From an uncultured Lachnospiraceae bacterium (GTDB taxonomy: Bacteria > Bacillota > Clostridia > Lachnospirales > Lachnospiraceae), in assembly GCA_910578345.1 (NCBI GenBank), contig CAJTRA010000011.1, positions 1 to 64,000 on the forward strand: a stretch of 64,000 nucleotides of DNA, read 5' to 3'. Positions 17,566-26,880 of this stretch are shown here, piece by piece. The position numbers and the translations under genes were made by a program. Under the pieces are notes generated by a model. It saw only the letters and a list, made by a program, of their open reading frames with translations, searched no databases and was not told where the DNA came from. Numbering within the stretch: the first letter of the stretch is position 1; every line of letters starts with the position of its first letter.

Positions 17566-18447
17566 TTAATATTTCTGCTGTAACTTATTGCCCACGAAGC
17601 GCACAATCCCTACCGCCAATAGAGATTCAATAGCCAAAAACACCGCCATTGCACTCGCCTGTCCGTACTTTGTCATTGTAAAAGCAGTCTTATACATATA
17701 AGTGGCGACAAGTTCTGTCGCTGTTCCCGGTCCCCCCTCCGTAAGAATATAAGAGACATCGAAAGCCTTCAAAGTTCCATTGACCAGGATTACCAGTTCC
17801 GCCACTATAATGTTGATGATCATAGGAATCTTCACCTTTGTATGCAGTTTCCACCAACCGCAGCCATCAATGATCGCTGCGTCCACTACCGATTCGTCAA
17901 CATCCATTAGCGCCGTATAAAATATGATCATATGCATACCTACGAATTTATAAGAATCAAGAATAATGACAATGATCAACGCCCACTTCACATCTGAAAG
18001 AAATGCAATCGGCGTCATTCCAAACAACTTCATAATCCCCGGAATCACTCCTTCCGGCGTAATTGAGAACATCTTTGCAAAAATTTGGCAGATCGCCATA
18101 GATGATATAATGCAAGGAACAAAATACACCACTCTCAGCGCGTTCGCAAACTTTTTGATGTTACTCAAAATGATTGCCAATCCTAATCCCATTATCATCT
18201 GTATACAAGTACCGCCTAACATCAGCCATATATTATTTCTGATCGCTATTCTAAAAGAAGAGTTTTTGAATATTTTGAAATAATTGGTAATTCCGCTAAA
18301 CTTCATTTCTCCAATGCCGCTATAATCATAAAAACTGAATCCAATAGACTGGATGATGGGAAAGATAACCACAGCACAATAGACGAACAACGCAGGCAGC
18401 AAAAAGAGCCAAGGCGTTATTCTTTTCTTTAATTTCTGGTTTTTCAA
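17566..18447 (-). CDS. Carbohydrate ABC transporter permease (MalF/LplB type)
   Basis: A 293-residue, six-helix permease of the CUT1 sugar family. It opens with a short basic segment and LFLLPALFVYCAVVIFPIIQSI, and carries the EAA loop VDAAIIDGCGWWKLHTKVKIPMI and the typical LTEGGPGTATELVATYMYK. It forms a heterodimer with the downstream permease. A strong hairpin in the 80-bp gap before it probably limits readthrough from the solute-binding protein gene. The ATG has an AGGAG site. Confidence 0.92.
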   Translation of the reverse strand: MKNQKLKKRITPWLFLLPALFVYCAVVIFPIIQSIGFSFYDYSGIGEMKFSGITNYFKIFKNSSFRIAIRNNIWLMLGGTCIQMIMGLGLAIILSNIKKFANALRVVYFVPCIISSMAICQIFAKMFSITPEGVIPGIMKLFGMTPIAFLSDVKWALIIVIILDSYKFVGMHMIIFYTALMDVDESVVDAAIIDGCGWWKLHTKVKIPMIINIIVAELVILVNGTLKAFDVSYILTEGGPGTATELVATYMYKTAFTMTKYGQASAMAVFLAIESLLAVGIVRFVGNKLQQKY

Positions 18448-18471
18448 CTTATTCTCCTCCTATACAAATTC

Positions 18472-18497
18472 GGCCACGAATCTTGCAATTCGTGGCC
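18472..18497 (-). terminator. Hairpin between the sugar-binding protein and permease genes
   Basis: A perfect 10-bp stem, GGCCACGAAT/ATTCGTGGCC, with a 6-base loop and no long U-tract. In sugar ABC operons such stems partly stop transcription or stabilise the upstream mRNA, so that the binding protein is made in excess. Confidence 0.6.
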
Positions 18498-18527
18498 AGA
18501 AAACGCATTCATTCGATTATCATTATT

Positions 18528-19907
18528 TTATTCGATATTCATTTCTGCCGCTTCGTCCAGACGCGCTGCCCATTCTTCCGCAGTAAGGTTTCCCAAAGTT
18601 AAATTCGGCGTCTCACTCAGAAGCACTTCCGACGTAGCGACGTCAACTACAACATCCCAGCATTCAGCGTAACTTGTAACACTTGCAAAGTCTTCAAGCA
18701 ATTGTTTCTGCAGATCAGTCGCAATGTCCATATTGGAAGGCTCTCCTGGAGGAAGGTATCCCATCTCTAAACAAATGTCATTGTAATGGTCCCAAAAGAA
18801 TGCCAGGAAATTCATCATTTCTTCTTCCTGTGCCGCCTTAGTACTAATAAACATCGGCGCTCCACCATTGGAAAAGCCATCCGCAACTCCGTTGATATCG
18901 CCTTCGCCGACTAACGGAAGCCGGAAGATTCCAATATGATCTAACAGCTCTCCGTTCTCATCCACAAAGTTCGGAAGCTCCCATGTTCCAGAATAATACA
19001 TGCCGAACTGGCCGGCTTTCATCTGTTCCATAACAGTTGAAGAGTCCGCAGTAGTCCACCCTTCCTGGAAATATTGACCAATATCAATGATAAACTGTGC
19101 TGCCTGAATACCCAACTCATCAGAATATTTCGCTTCACCAGCCGCAAGCTTATCAATATAATCATTCCCGGACAGTCTCCACGGAATGAAGCCAAGATAG
19201 CGCAGCAATCTCCACTGCCCTTCCATACCGATCGGCGTTACGCCGCTGTCTTGAATCTTTTGGCAGTCTTCCAGAAGTTCTTCAAAAGTCTCCGGCGTCT
19301 TCTCTATTCCAGCCGCCTCAAAGATCTCTTTGTTATACCAGAAATACTCACCCTGTCCATTCCAGCTCATGCCTACAATTTCACCGTCTTTTGTACTGGG
19401 ATAGTTCAGTGCGCACCAATAAAATTTGTCATAGATTCCCAGTTTTTTGAAAATATCGCCCATATTAGCGACCATACCTGCATTCCATAACTCGTAGAAG
19501 TAGGAATCTACATCTCCCGACCACCAATCCGGTAGTTCGTCGCTGGCTGCCAGTGTGCGGATCTTCTGATTATGAGTCTGCTGATCCGGAATACACTCAA
19601 TGTTCATGCTGAAGTTCGGATTAACCTGATCCTGATACATATCAATGATTTTATACAACGCTTGCATCTGAGTACCATCTTCATTACTTCTGGCAATGTA
19701 ATGGATCTCATATGCCTCTCCAGTTGTTGCATAGCCACTGTCTCCAACTGCCGCCCCGGTATCTGACGCTGCTGTTTCCTCCGTGTCCGCCTCCGTTGTT
19801 GTCCCCGCCTCTTGTGCCGGCCCCGCTTCACCGTCGCCGCAACCCGCCAAGAGACTTGTAACCAAAGCAAGACTGAGCAAAATACTGCTCACTTTTCTTT
19901 TTTTCAT
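18528..19907 (-). CDS. Extracellular sugar-binding lipoprotein of an ABC importer
   Basis: A 459-residue family-1 solute-binding protein. The signal peptide ends in the lipobox LLAGC (Cys about 22), followed by an acidic Thr/Glu-rich tether (about 25-65), then the binding domain with typical NPNFSMNIECIPDQQTHNQKI, YFWYNKEIFEAAGIEKTPETFEELLEDC and FGMYYSGTWELP segments. It delivers a sugar or oligosaccharide to the two permeases downstream. Its promoter region shares words with the GH51 promoter, so the probable ligand is an arabino-oligosaccharide; this is inference from context. Confidence 0.9.
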   Translation of the reverse strand: MKKRKVSSILLSLALVTSLLAGCGDGEAGPAQEAGTTTEADTEETAASDTGAAVGDSGYATTGEAYEIHYIARSNEDGTQMQALYKIIDMYQDQVNPNFSMNIECIPDQQTHNQKIRTLAASDELPDWWSGDVDSYFYELWNAGMVANMGDIFKKLGIYDKFYWCALNYPSTKDGEIVGMSWNGQGEYFWYNKEIFEAAGIEKTPETFEELLEDCQKIQDSGVTPIGMEGQWRLLRYLGFIPWRLSGNDYIDKLAAGEAKYSDELGIQAAQFIIDIGQYFQEGWTTADSSTVMEQMKAGQFGMYYSGTWELPNFVDENGELLDHIGIFRLPLVGEGDINGVADGFSNGGAPMFISTKAAQEEEMMNFLAFFWDHYNDICLEMGYLPPGEPSNMDIATDLQKQLLEDFASVTSYAECWDVVVDVATSEVLLSETPNLTLGNLTAEEWAARLDEAAEMNIE

Positions 19908-19963
19908 TATTTGCTCTCCCTTCTAAAATATGTTTTAGCAATATAATCAGTATAATTTTCCCT

Positions 19964-19982
19964 TTCCCCATAAGGAATGGAA
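19964..19982. promoter_or_regulatory. Imperfect palindrome upstream of the sugar-binding protein gene
   Basis: TTCCCCATAAGGAATGGAA resembles the better palindrome upstream of GH51 at 22004-22023. On the minus strand it is preceded by AATTTTAC words and a TTGACA hexamer at 19984-19989. A shared binding site for the YesN-type regulator is possible. Confidence 0.35.
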
Positions 19983-20036
19983 TTTTGTCAACTACGCTGT
20001 AAAATCGTAAAATTTCTTTGCATACTCACTTACTTA

Positions 20037-21926
20037 TTACTTTTTCATCTGAATCATCATAACGCTGTGTTTCGGCAAAATAACCTCATACCCTTCTCCG
20101 TTTGCTGTAAGATCCACGTCTTTCACCTCAAAATCTGAGTATGGCAGGACACTTTCCGCCTCATACAATCTGGAAACGACTACCTTTCCATAGTTAGGAA
20201 GCATAAATTTCTTATTGCCATCATAAGAACGGTTGATGAGCGTAACGGTCAAAACAGCTTCCTTTTCTGTCGCAACCGCGTCCTTTGCCGCAAAGCACAG
20301 CTTACCGTCAATATGATTCTTCATGACGGAAAACATTTGTCCGCTTGGCGTCAAAAATGCCTTGTCCCATTCCACACGAATCGCGCCTTCATTGACAGCC
20401 TCAAAATGACAGGCCACATCTATTCCGCAAAGGCCGGCTTCCTCGATCAGCATATGGAACATAGACGCGGTAAAGATGCCATCGTTGACACTCTTTGGCC
20501 GATACCAACTATACCACACATTCCATTCGTCGAAAGAAATCCGCAGTGAATCATCATTCAGTTCTTTTCGCTGCTGACGAACTAACGCGCGCGCCTGCGA
20601 ATCCACTTTGTCAATGCATGTATAATACTCTTCCTCATATTTCTCCTCCTCCACAAAAATCGGTTGGGTTATATAGGTATGCAGCGATACGAGCGGAGCA
20701 ATTTCAGACAATGGTTTTGCAGCGTGTTCGGTCCAGTCGGCATTCGGATATGGCCCGGAAGAACAAAGCGTCAAGTCCGGAAATGCCTCAAGCATCTTCC
20801 TGCCAAACTCAAGTCCCATTCTGCCGTAACCTTGTGGCGTATTATCCCCTTCCATATGGCCATAACCAAACTCATTTCCCAAAGACCAAAACTTCACATG
20901 GTATGGTTCTTCATATCCTCTCTCCATTCTCAGACGACCATATTCCGTACTGGCGTCGCCATTGCAATATTCCACCCACTGTGCGCATTCTTCTTTGGTA
21001 TTCCAGGTCGGATTAATCGTAATAAAAGGCTCGGCGCCAATCTCATGACAAAGCGCCACAAAATCGTCAGTATTGATCTCGCTGAAATCATATCCCATTG
21101 AATGCGCCTGCGTCTCCAAACCCATGTAGGATTCAAATGGAGCACGCATATCCGCCGGCAGCAGACCATCCTTCCAATTGTATTCTCCAGCGAAATTACC
21201 TCCCGGCCAGCGCAATAACTTGACGCCCATCTCCCGTAACAGCTCCACCACATCCAAACGCATGCCGCGGAAATTCTTCACCGGCATCAAAGAAACCGCT
21301 CCTATGCATACAGCTCCGCTTCCAGTAAAGCTGATCGCCAAACGCGCCTGCTCATCTCTCTCTGGTGCGTGCAAACTCACCGTTTTGGTTTTGTACTCCG
21401 TTTTGTCATAGGTCAATTCTTTCTGTTCATATAATTTTCCGTCCCGGTCAGTTAACGCTATACGTACCACAACCGGATTCCATACCTTTGCCGTCAGTCT
21501 GCATTCATAATCCGTATCTTTCTGCACCGCGATGCCGCTTTGTCCGATTCCGCATTCTTCTCCGTCCTGATATCCTGCCAGTGTCACGGCATTGCATTCA
21601 TGTCTTCTTTTCATATGATAATCATCGGCATGACGCGTATAACTGCCAGTCGCCGAAAACTCATGACCATCCCCATTCTCATTGAAAACAATATTGGTCC
21701 TCTCTCCAATCTGATGCCAGCCTTCCGGACAGCCGGTATAGCATGCCGGCTTCCCCGCAAATTTTCTGTTCCTTAACATTTGCGCAGAAATCCCGGTATG
21801 GACACAGGATCTCGTATGCTCCAGATTATTGCCAAACAGCTGGGGAGACACTTTCGCGCCAACTTCAAAGTCCGGGCATACCTGCACCGTTTCACAACAC
21901 AGTTTTCCATATTCTGTTACATTCAT
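20037..21926 (-). CDS. GH51 alpha-L-arabinofuranosidase
   Basis: A 629-residue intracellular glycoside hydrolase; there is no signal peptide. The ATG at 21926 follows AAAGGAGG by 7 bases, better than the ATG at 21947. A beta-sandwich-like N-terminal region precedes the TIM barrel. The acid/base Glu lies in FWSLGNEFG (about residue 352) and the nucleophile Glu in ISFDEWNVWY (about 467), both intact; LLRWPGGNFAGEYNWKDG is also typical of the family. GH51 enzymes remove terminal arabinofuranosyl groups from arabinan or arabinoxylan oligosaccharides. The gene lies between the YesN regulator and the importer genes and is separated from each by promoter-sized gaps. Confidence 0.92.
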   Translation of the reverse strand: MNVTEYGKLCCETVQVCPDFEVGAKVSPQLFGNNLEHTRSCVHTGISAQMLRNRKFAGKPACYTGCPEGWHQIGERTNIVFNENGDGHEFSATGSYTRHADDYHMKRRHECNAVTLAGYQDGEECGIGQSGIAVQKDTDYECRLTAKVWNPVVVRIALTDRDGKLYEQKELTYDKTEYKTKTVSLHAPERDEQARLAISFTGSGAVCIGAVSLMPVKNFRGMRLDVVELLREMGVKLLRWPGGNFAGEYNWKDGLLPADMRAPFESYMGLETQAHSMGYDFSEINTDDFVALCHEIGAEPFITINPTWNTKEECAQWVEYCNGDASTEYGRLRMERGYEEPYHVKFWSLGNEFGYGHMEGDNTPQGYGRMGLEFGRKMLEAFPDLTLCSSGPYPNADWTEHAAKPLSEIAPLVSLHTYITQPIFVEEEKYEEEYYTCIDKVDSQARALVRQQRKELNDDSLRISFDEWNVWYSWYRPKSVNDGIFTASMFHMLIEEAGLCGIDVACHFEAVNEGAIRVEWDKAFLTPSGQMFSVMKNHIDGKLCFAAKDAVATEKEAVLTVTLINRSYDGNKKFMLPNYGKVVVSRLYEAESVLPYSDFEVKDVDLTANGEGYEVILPKHSVMMIQMKK

Positions 21927-22003
21927 AAAAAACCTCCTTTTCCGCATAATGCAGCATAAATAGATAACTCTTTATTTCTGTGTTCTTTCATCATACGCGT
22001 TAA

Positions 22004-22023
22004 TTCCATTTTCCAAAATGGAA
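22004..22023. promoter_or_regulatory. Palindrome upstream of the GH51 gene
   Basis: Arms TTCCATTTT and AAAATGGAA are perfect inverted repeats separated by 2 bases, about 80 bp before the GH51 start. Minus-strand TTTTAC words lie just upstream, as before the sugar-binding gene. It is a candidate operator for the adjacent AraC-type response regulator. Confidence 0.45.
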
Positions 22024-22090
22024 ATTCGTAAACGCATTTGTAAAATTTTACAGGTTTCTTTATTCGTAATAAACTTTCCTACATAACAGG

Positions 22091-22125
22091 AAAACGGAAA
22101 GCTCATTTTCAAAGCTTTCCGTTTT
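22091..22125. terminator. Bidirectional terminator after the yesN-like gene
   Basis: AAAACGGAAAGCT (22091-22103) pairs perfectly with AGCTTTCCGTTTT (22113-22125). The A/T flanks give a U-tract in both directions. It starts 9 bp after the regulator's stop codon. Confidence 0.88.
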
Positions 22126-22133
22126 ATAAAACG

Positions 22134-23756
22134 CTATCGACCGTCTAAACCTGTTTCACAATACTCTTTCGGGGAGACGCCAAAGTATTTTTTGAAGCAC
22201 TTACTAAAATATCCCGCATCCTCATACCCACATTTCTCCGCCACATAAGCCACATTACAATATCCCTCATTCAGCATCTTCTTCGCACACATCATACGGG
22301 ATTGTAATATATATTCACCGATCGTCATTTCAAACGCTTCCTTAAACTGTTGACAAAGAATCGTTTTGCTTATACCAAACGCCGACGATAATTCCATCAA
22401 TGACAAATCACAACGATGATAATTTTTCTCTACATAACGTGCCACATTTTCTGCCAAAGAAGATTTCTTCTTTGCCACACGCTCACTCACTGCCTGCATA
22501 ACCTCAGTGATATATCGAAGAACCTCTGCCTGAATCCATTCAATAGAATCTTCTTCAAACTTCCACGGAAGCAAAAATTTACCGTCTTCACTTTCTCCCG
22601 TCGTTTGCTGCCCTCCTAACGACCGAAACACATCATAAGCGCAGGACACCATATTTCTCGCACTTTGTATCACAGTTTCCGGCCACACTTCATTCTCTGT
22701 CATTTCCAAAAAGAACTTTTTTACCAAAGACTCCATAGCGGAAATGTTGTTCGTGCGTATAAACAAAATAAGCTGAGGATACAGATTACTAAAATAACCT
22801 CTTGTTCTTTCCTCATTGACATTCAGCTGAGCGCTGGTGTAAATACCGCTTTTACGATACATACACATAAATTGATACACCATGCATGCCTCCTGCACAG
22901 AGAATTCCAAATCGCGCAGCCTTTCCCTTGCACCCCCTATGCTGATCAAGATTGGATGGTTTATCTTCTGTTGTATGAAAGCAAGAAAATCATTCTGCAC
23001 CGCAAATGCTGTTGTCTCCAACTCTTTGATCGACATCTTTCCGCTCACAATCGCGCACAGCCTGTCGTTATCATGATTCGTAAAACATTGTATCCCTTTT
23101 CGGTCAAACAATTCCGCTAAGATGTTGGGGATCGTAAAAAAAATATGATTTTCCTCATCTCCATAGATATTTATGAGAAATGCCAGGTAACTGAATAATT
23201 TGTTCGATTCTAAGATCTCTCCCGCCATCTGCTCCACTTCCATCCAGTCCGATTCTTTCTTGGCAGAAAATATCTTATTGACAAAATGCTCCTTCACCCT
23301 AAACGAGGCGGAATAATACTTAACCTGTAACTCTTTGTTTCGTTTTTCCGACTCAATCTGATTGACTACCTGATTGAGACACTTTTTCAGGTCCTGTTTG
23401 TCAATCGGTTTTAACAGATAATCAAATACACCAAAACGAATTGCCTTATGCGCATATTCAAATTCGCTATAACCAGTCAAGAGAATAACCTTACTCGATA
23501 TCTTTTCCTCAAACAGTGTCTGCACAGCCTCCAGCCCGTCCATGATCGGCATATTAATATCCATCAACACGATATCTGGCCGTAACTTCCTGATCAGTTC
23601 TAAACCGATTTTTCCGTTTTTTGCCTCACCAACCAAACGATATTCCTTTTCCGCCTCGGACAAATACTGCTTCATCGCCTGCCGAAAATAAAATTCATCA
23701 TCCACTAATATCACTGTCTTCGTAGTGTTTTCTATAGCTTCCTGCAGTCTTACCAT
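22134..23756 (-). CDS. YesN-type response regulator with AraC DNA-binding domain
   Basis: About 540 residues from ATG 23756 (GGAG upstream); an earlier in-frame ATG at 23810 is possible. The N-terminal receiver has TVILVDDE, the phospho-acceptor Asp in DIVLMDINMPIMDG, LLTGYSEFEYA and LLKPI. A long middle region of about 300 residues links it to the C-terminal AraC pair of helix-turn-helices (about 440-540: LSLMELSSAFGISKTILCQQFKE and VAEKCGYEDAGYFSKCFKKYFGVSPKEY). It is the partner of the YesM kinase at 14822 and probably activates GH51 and the sugar importer genes. It has its own terminator, and its 5' region (23757-24046) is AT-rich with no other gene. Confidence 0.92.
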   Translation of the reverse strand: MVRLQEAIENTTKTVILVDDEFYFRQAMKQYLSEAEKEYRLVGEAKNGKIGLELIRKLRPDIVLMDINMPIMDGLEAVQTLFEEKISSKVILLTGYSEFEYAHKAIRFGVFDYLLKPIDKQDLKKCLNQVVNQIESEKRNKELQVKYYSASFRVKEHFVNKIFSAKKESDWMEVEQMAGEILESNKLFSYLAFLINIYGDEENHIFFTIPNILAELFDRKGIQCFTNHDNDRLCAIVSGKMSIKELETTAFAVQNDFLAFIQQKINHPILISIGGARERLRDLEFSVQEACMVYQFMCMYRKSGIYTSAQLNVNEERTRGYFSNLYPQLILFIRTNNISAMESLVKKFFLEMTENEVWPETVIQSARNMVSCAYDVFRSLGGQQTTGESEDGKFLLPWKFEEDSIEWIQAEVLRYITEVMQAVSERVAKKKSSLAENVARYVEKNYHRCDLSLMELSSAFGISKTILCQQFKEAFEMTIGEYILQSRMMCAKKMLNEGYCNVAYVAEKCGYEDAGYFSKCFKKYFGVSPKEYCETGLDGR

Positions 23757-24046
23757 TGCATTACACTCCAATAGATTTCCTATTTTCCCGACTGTCTTGG
23801 TTCTAATCAATCACTTATCATCGATCTTTCCGAGCTCTTTCGGTTCATCTCTTTCCATAACTGAAGAATCCATTTAAACGTCTTTTATCCCGTCAGTTCT
23901 TCCTTTATAACACTACAGTATACTTTATACCCTGAGACTTGTGAAGCAATTTGTTACACATATACCCGTTTCTTTATAATCTTTTCTATATCATTTATAA
24001 AAAGGAACCGCATGTCTTTGCCTGGCACGGCAGGAAAGCCGCGTTT

Positions 24047-24910
24047 TCAGTGACAAAACCGGCATCCCGAAGGAGATGCCGCACATCCGCCCAGCGCAGT
24101 CTCCCGCAGTTCGTAGGGGATTCTCTTTCCCACCTGATACATGGTATCCAGCATTTCATCAAACGGGATCATCTGGTGAATCCCGGAAAGCGCCAGCTCT
24201 GCAGCGATCAACGCATTGGCTACGCCGGCAGCATTCCGGTTCTGGCAAGGATACTCCACCAGTCCGCCCACCGGATCACATACCAGACCCAGCATATTCA
24301 TCAAAACCGTTGCGGCTGCATCCAGACTCTGCTGCGGTTCCCCTCCCATCAGCTCCACCGCGGCGGCTGCTGCCATAGCAGACGCAACCCCGACCTCCGC
24401 CTGACAGCCGCCCACCGCGCCGGCCACCGTCGCGTTGCGCATGGCAAGATAGCCGATCGCTCCGGCATGAAACAGCGCGTCCGTCATCTGTTCATCAGAG
24501 AATTGAAAGGCCCGCTGCAATGCCAGCAGAAGCCCCGGAACGATCCCGGCAGAACCTGCTGTCGGCGCCGCTACGATCACACCCATGGAAGCATTCACCT
24601 CCAGCACTGCCATTGCATAAGTGATGCCATCGCCCAATACGGTTCCGCAGATGCTCTTCCCCTGGTTTTGATGGAGTCTTAATCTCCTGGCTTCTCCACC
24701 GATCAAACCTCCTACGGACTTCACAGGCGTCTTTAACGGCGTCAGGGCCGACTGCCGCATGATCTCCCATACCTGCTGCATTCGGCTGCAGATCTGCTCC
24801 ATGGAGGTCTCCCCCAGATCACATTCCCGCCGCTTCATCACATCCGAAATCCGCTGCCCCTGCTGTCCACAGAGCGCCAGCAGTTCTTCTGCATTCTTAA
24901 AATCAACCAT
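24047..24910 (-). CDS. sdaAA: L-serine dehydratase, alpha subunit (iron-sulfur)
   Basis: A 287-residue subunit that deaminates L-serine to pyruvate and ammonia together with the beta subunit encoded 64 bp upstream. It shows the conserved GGLIGGEARRL, the glycine/alanine-rich VIVAAPTAGSAGIVPG, CDPVGGLVEYPCQNRNA and the C-terminal SPSGCRFC; the cysteines in these motifs bind a 4Fe-4S cluster. Length is normal for the split bacterial enzyme. The last codons lie in a hairpin that may act as terminator. Confidence 0.93.
   Translation of the reverse strand: MVDFKNAEELLALCGQQGQRISDVMKRRECDLGETSMEQICSRMQQVWEIMRQSALTPLKTPVKSVGGLIGGEARRLRLHQNQGKSICGTVLGDGITYAMAVLEVNASMGVIVAAPTAGSAGIVPGLLLALQRAFQFSDEQMTDALFHAGAIGYLAMRNATVAGAVGGCQAEVGVASAMAAAAAVELMGGEPQQSLDAAATVLMNMLGLVCDPVGGLVEYPCQNRNAAGVANALIAAELALSGIHQMIPFDEMLDTMYQVGKRIPYELRETALGGCAASPSGCRFCH
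24053..24080 (-). terminator. Possible terminator overlapping the end of sdaAA
   Basis: On the minus strand GGCATC, a CTCCTTCG-containing loop and GATGCC form a short hairpin followed by GGTTTTGT. The stem lies inside the last codons of sdaAA and the T-rich tail crosses toward the stop codon. Confidence 0.4.
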
Positions 24911-24974
24911 GTTCTGCTTTCCTCCTGTTCCCCGTCACATTGACTACCGCCCGTCTGCCTCACAGGCAGGGGAT

Positions 24975-25646
24975 TTATCTCTTCTGCACCAGCATAACAT
25001 CCTGTATATTGGGATTCTCCAGAAGCTGCCCCGTGATATCCTCCGGCAGCCAGTCGTCCGATTCCACGATCGTGTACGCTTTCTCTCCCTTCGATTCCCG
25101 AAACAGGCGCATGAACGCAATATTAACGCCCCGGTCGCTCAGCGCTCTCGTGATATGCGCCGCCACGCCCGGCCTGTCCTTCTGTATGATAATAACGGCA
25201 TTGTACTCCCCGGTGAACTCTACCTGTACCTGATTGATCCGCACGATTCTCACTTTGCCGCCGCCCAGAGATTCCCCGCGAACGCTCATCTGTGTGCCAT
25301 GGTCATTGACCATCCGTATCTCTACCGTATTGGGATGTACATCCGTCTCCTTCTCGTCCGTGAGAAACCGGTACGCGATCCCGCGCTCTTCCGCAATCTT
25401 AAAAGAATCCCGGATCCGCACATCATCTGTCGTAAATCCCATGATCCCGCCTAAAAGCGCCCGGTCAGTACCATGTCCTCCATACGTTTTGGCAAAAGAC
25501 CCATACAGGACAAATTCCACCTCACATAAGACCCCGCCAAACATCTTCTGCGCCAGATGGGCGATCGCGCAGGCACCCGCAGTATGGGAGCTGGAGGGCC
25601 CGACCATAGTCGGGCCAATGACATCAAACACACTGATAAATGACAT
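24975..25646 (-). CDS. sdaAB: L-serine dehydratase, beta subunit
   Basis: A 223-residue subunit of the two-chain enzyme. It begins FDVIGPTMVGPSSSHTAGA, the substrate-loop signature of the family, and ends with an ACT domain (about residues 148-223, VIIIQKDRPGVAAHITRALSDRGVNIAFMRL) that usually gives allosteric control. It precedes sdaAA in the same direction, with a GGAGG site before the start. The 132-bp gap after the GH130 gene holds its promoter. Confidence 0.93.
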   Translation of the reverse strand: MSFISVFDVIGPTMVGPSSSHTAGACAIAHLAQKMFGGVLCEVEFVLYGSFAKTYGGHGTDRALLGGIMGFTTDDVRIRDSFKIAEERGIAYRFLTDEKETDVHPNTVEIRMVNDHGTQMSVRGESLGGGKVRIVRINQVQVEFTGEYNAVIIIQKDRPGVAAHITRALSDRGVNIAFMRLFRESKGEKAYTIVESDDWLPEDITGQLLENPNIQDVMLVQKR

Positions 25647-25778
25647 GACTTGCCTCCTGCCGAAAAGCCCTCACGGTCAATTCGGAAATTTTTGTAGTAT
25701 AAGTAGAGTATACCCTTTCAGGCGCATTCATTCAAATCATTTCGTCGTCTTCTGCCGCAGGAGGTCTGCCCTCACTGC

Positions 25779-26801
25779 TTACCGGATCCCCAGCTCCGTA
25801 TCCGCCTCAGTCACATGGCTGTGTTTCTTGATATACGCCACGATCTCATCCAATTTCGTGAATGCCAGCCCTACATAGCTGTCTGCACATCCATAATACA
25901 ATGCGATCTTACCGCTCTCGGAATCATGGATCGTTGCACAGGGGAAACATACATTCGGCACAAATCCTCTCTCTTCATACCACTCCTCCGGCGTCAGAAG
26001 GAAGTTTTCACACCTGTAGAGCACCTTGGAAGGTTGATCGATATCCAGGATGGCTCCGCCGATCGAGTACACAAAGCCATTGCATGTTCCGCTGACACCG
26101 TGATAGAACAGAAGCCATCCTTCACTTGTCTCAATCGGGGCTGCACCGCCGCCGATCTTGACGGACTCCCACCACTCGGCGCTCTTGCCCATCACATGTC
26201 TGTGTTTGCCCCAGTATACCATATCCGGGCTTTCGCTTAAGAAAATATCCCCAAAAGGAGTATGACCGGAATCCGATGGCCGGCTCAACAGCACGAAATT
26301 GCCATTGATCTTGCGCGGAAACAACACTGCATTTCTGTTAAAAGGAATAAAGGGATTCTCGATCCTCGTAAATGTCTTGAAATCCGTCGTTTTCGCCATA
26401 CCGATGGACGCTCCGTAGAAGTCCTGGCACCAGATGATATAGTAGGTGTCTTCCACTTTCACAAGGCGGGGATCATAGGCATAAACCGGCATGAAATCGT
26501 TGCCCGCCTCATCCTTGAAGGGAATCTTCTCCTGCTCAAATTCCCAGTGGATCGCATCGTTACTGTGCCCCAGATAGATATAAGGAATCCCGTTCACCTG
26601 CTCTCCCCGAAACACCCCGATAAAGGCGTCCTCATAGGGCACGACAGCGCTGTTGAATATTCTTGCCACCCCGTCCACAGGGTTTCTGCCTATGATCGGA
26701 TTCTCACGGTAACGCCAGATCGGCGCGCCTTTTAGTCCCTCCGGCCGCTCCTGCCACGGCACGTTCTTCACTGCTGGACTGATCATTCTTACTTCACTCA
26801 T
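25779..26801 (-). CDS. GH130 glycoside phosphorylase, mannooligosaccharide type
   Basis: A 340-residue five-bladed beta-propeller enzyme without signal peptide. It contains WRYRENPIIGRNP near the start, AVVPYEDAFIGVFRG, the catalytic Asp in YDPRLVKVEDTYYI, and HGVSGTCNGF around the phosphate site. GH130 enzymes phosphorolyse beta-1,4-mannosides to mannose 1-phosphate. The shorter length and the DPR motif fit the beta-1,4-mannooligosaccharide phosphorylase subgroup (RaMP2-like), complementing the second GH130 just upstream. The start has an AAGGAGA site. Confidence 0.88.
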   Translation of the reverse strand: MSEVRMISPAVKNVPWQERPEGLKGAPIWRYRENPIIGRNPVDGVARIFNSAVVPYEDAFIGVFRGEQVNGIPYIYLGHSNDAIHWEFEQEKIPFKDEAGNDFMPVYAYDPRLVKVEDTYYIIWCQDFYGASIGMAKTTDFKTFTRIENPFIPFNRNAVLFPRKINGNFVLLSRPSDSGHTPFGDIFLSESPDMVYWGKHRHVMGKSAEWWESVKIGGGAAPIETSEGWLLFYHGVSGTCNGFVYSIGGAILDIDQPSKVLYRCENFLLTPEEWYEERGFVPNVCFPCATIHDSESGKIALYYGCADSYVGLAFTKLDEIVAYIKKHSHVTEADTELGIR

Positions 26802-26880
26802 GTTTCTGTTCTCCTTTTCGCTTCCTGCTGTTCTTCCTATTTCTCTTCTTACTTCTATCTCATCCTGTTCCCCGCCGCTT

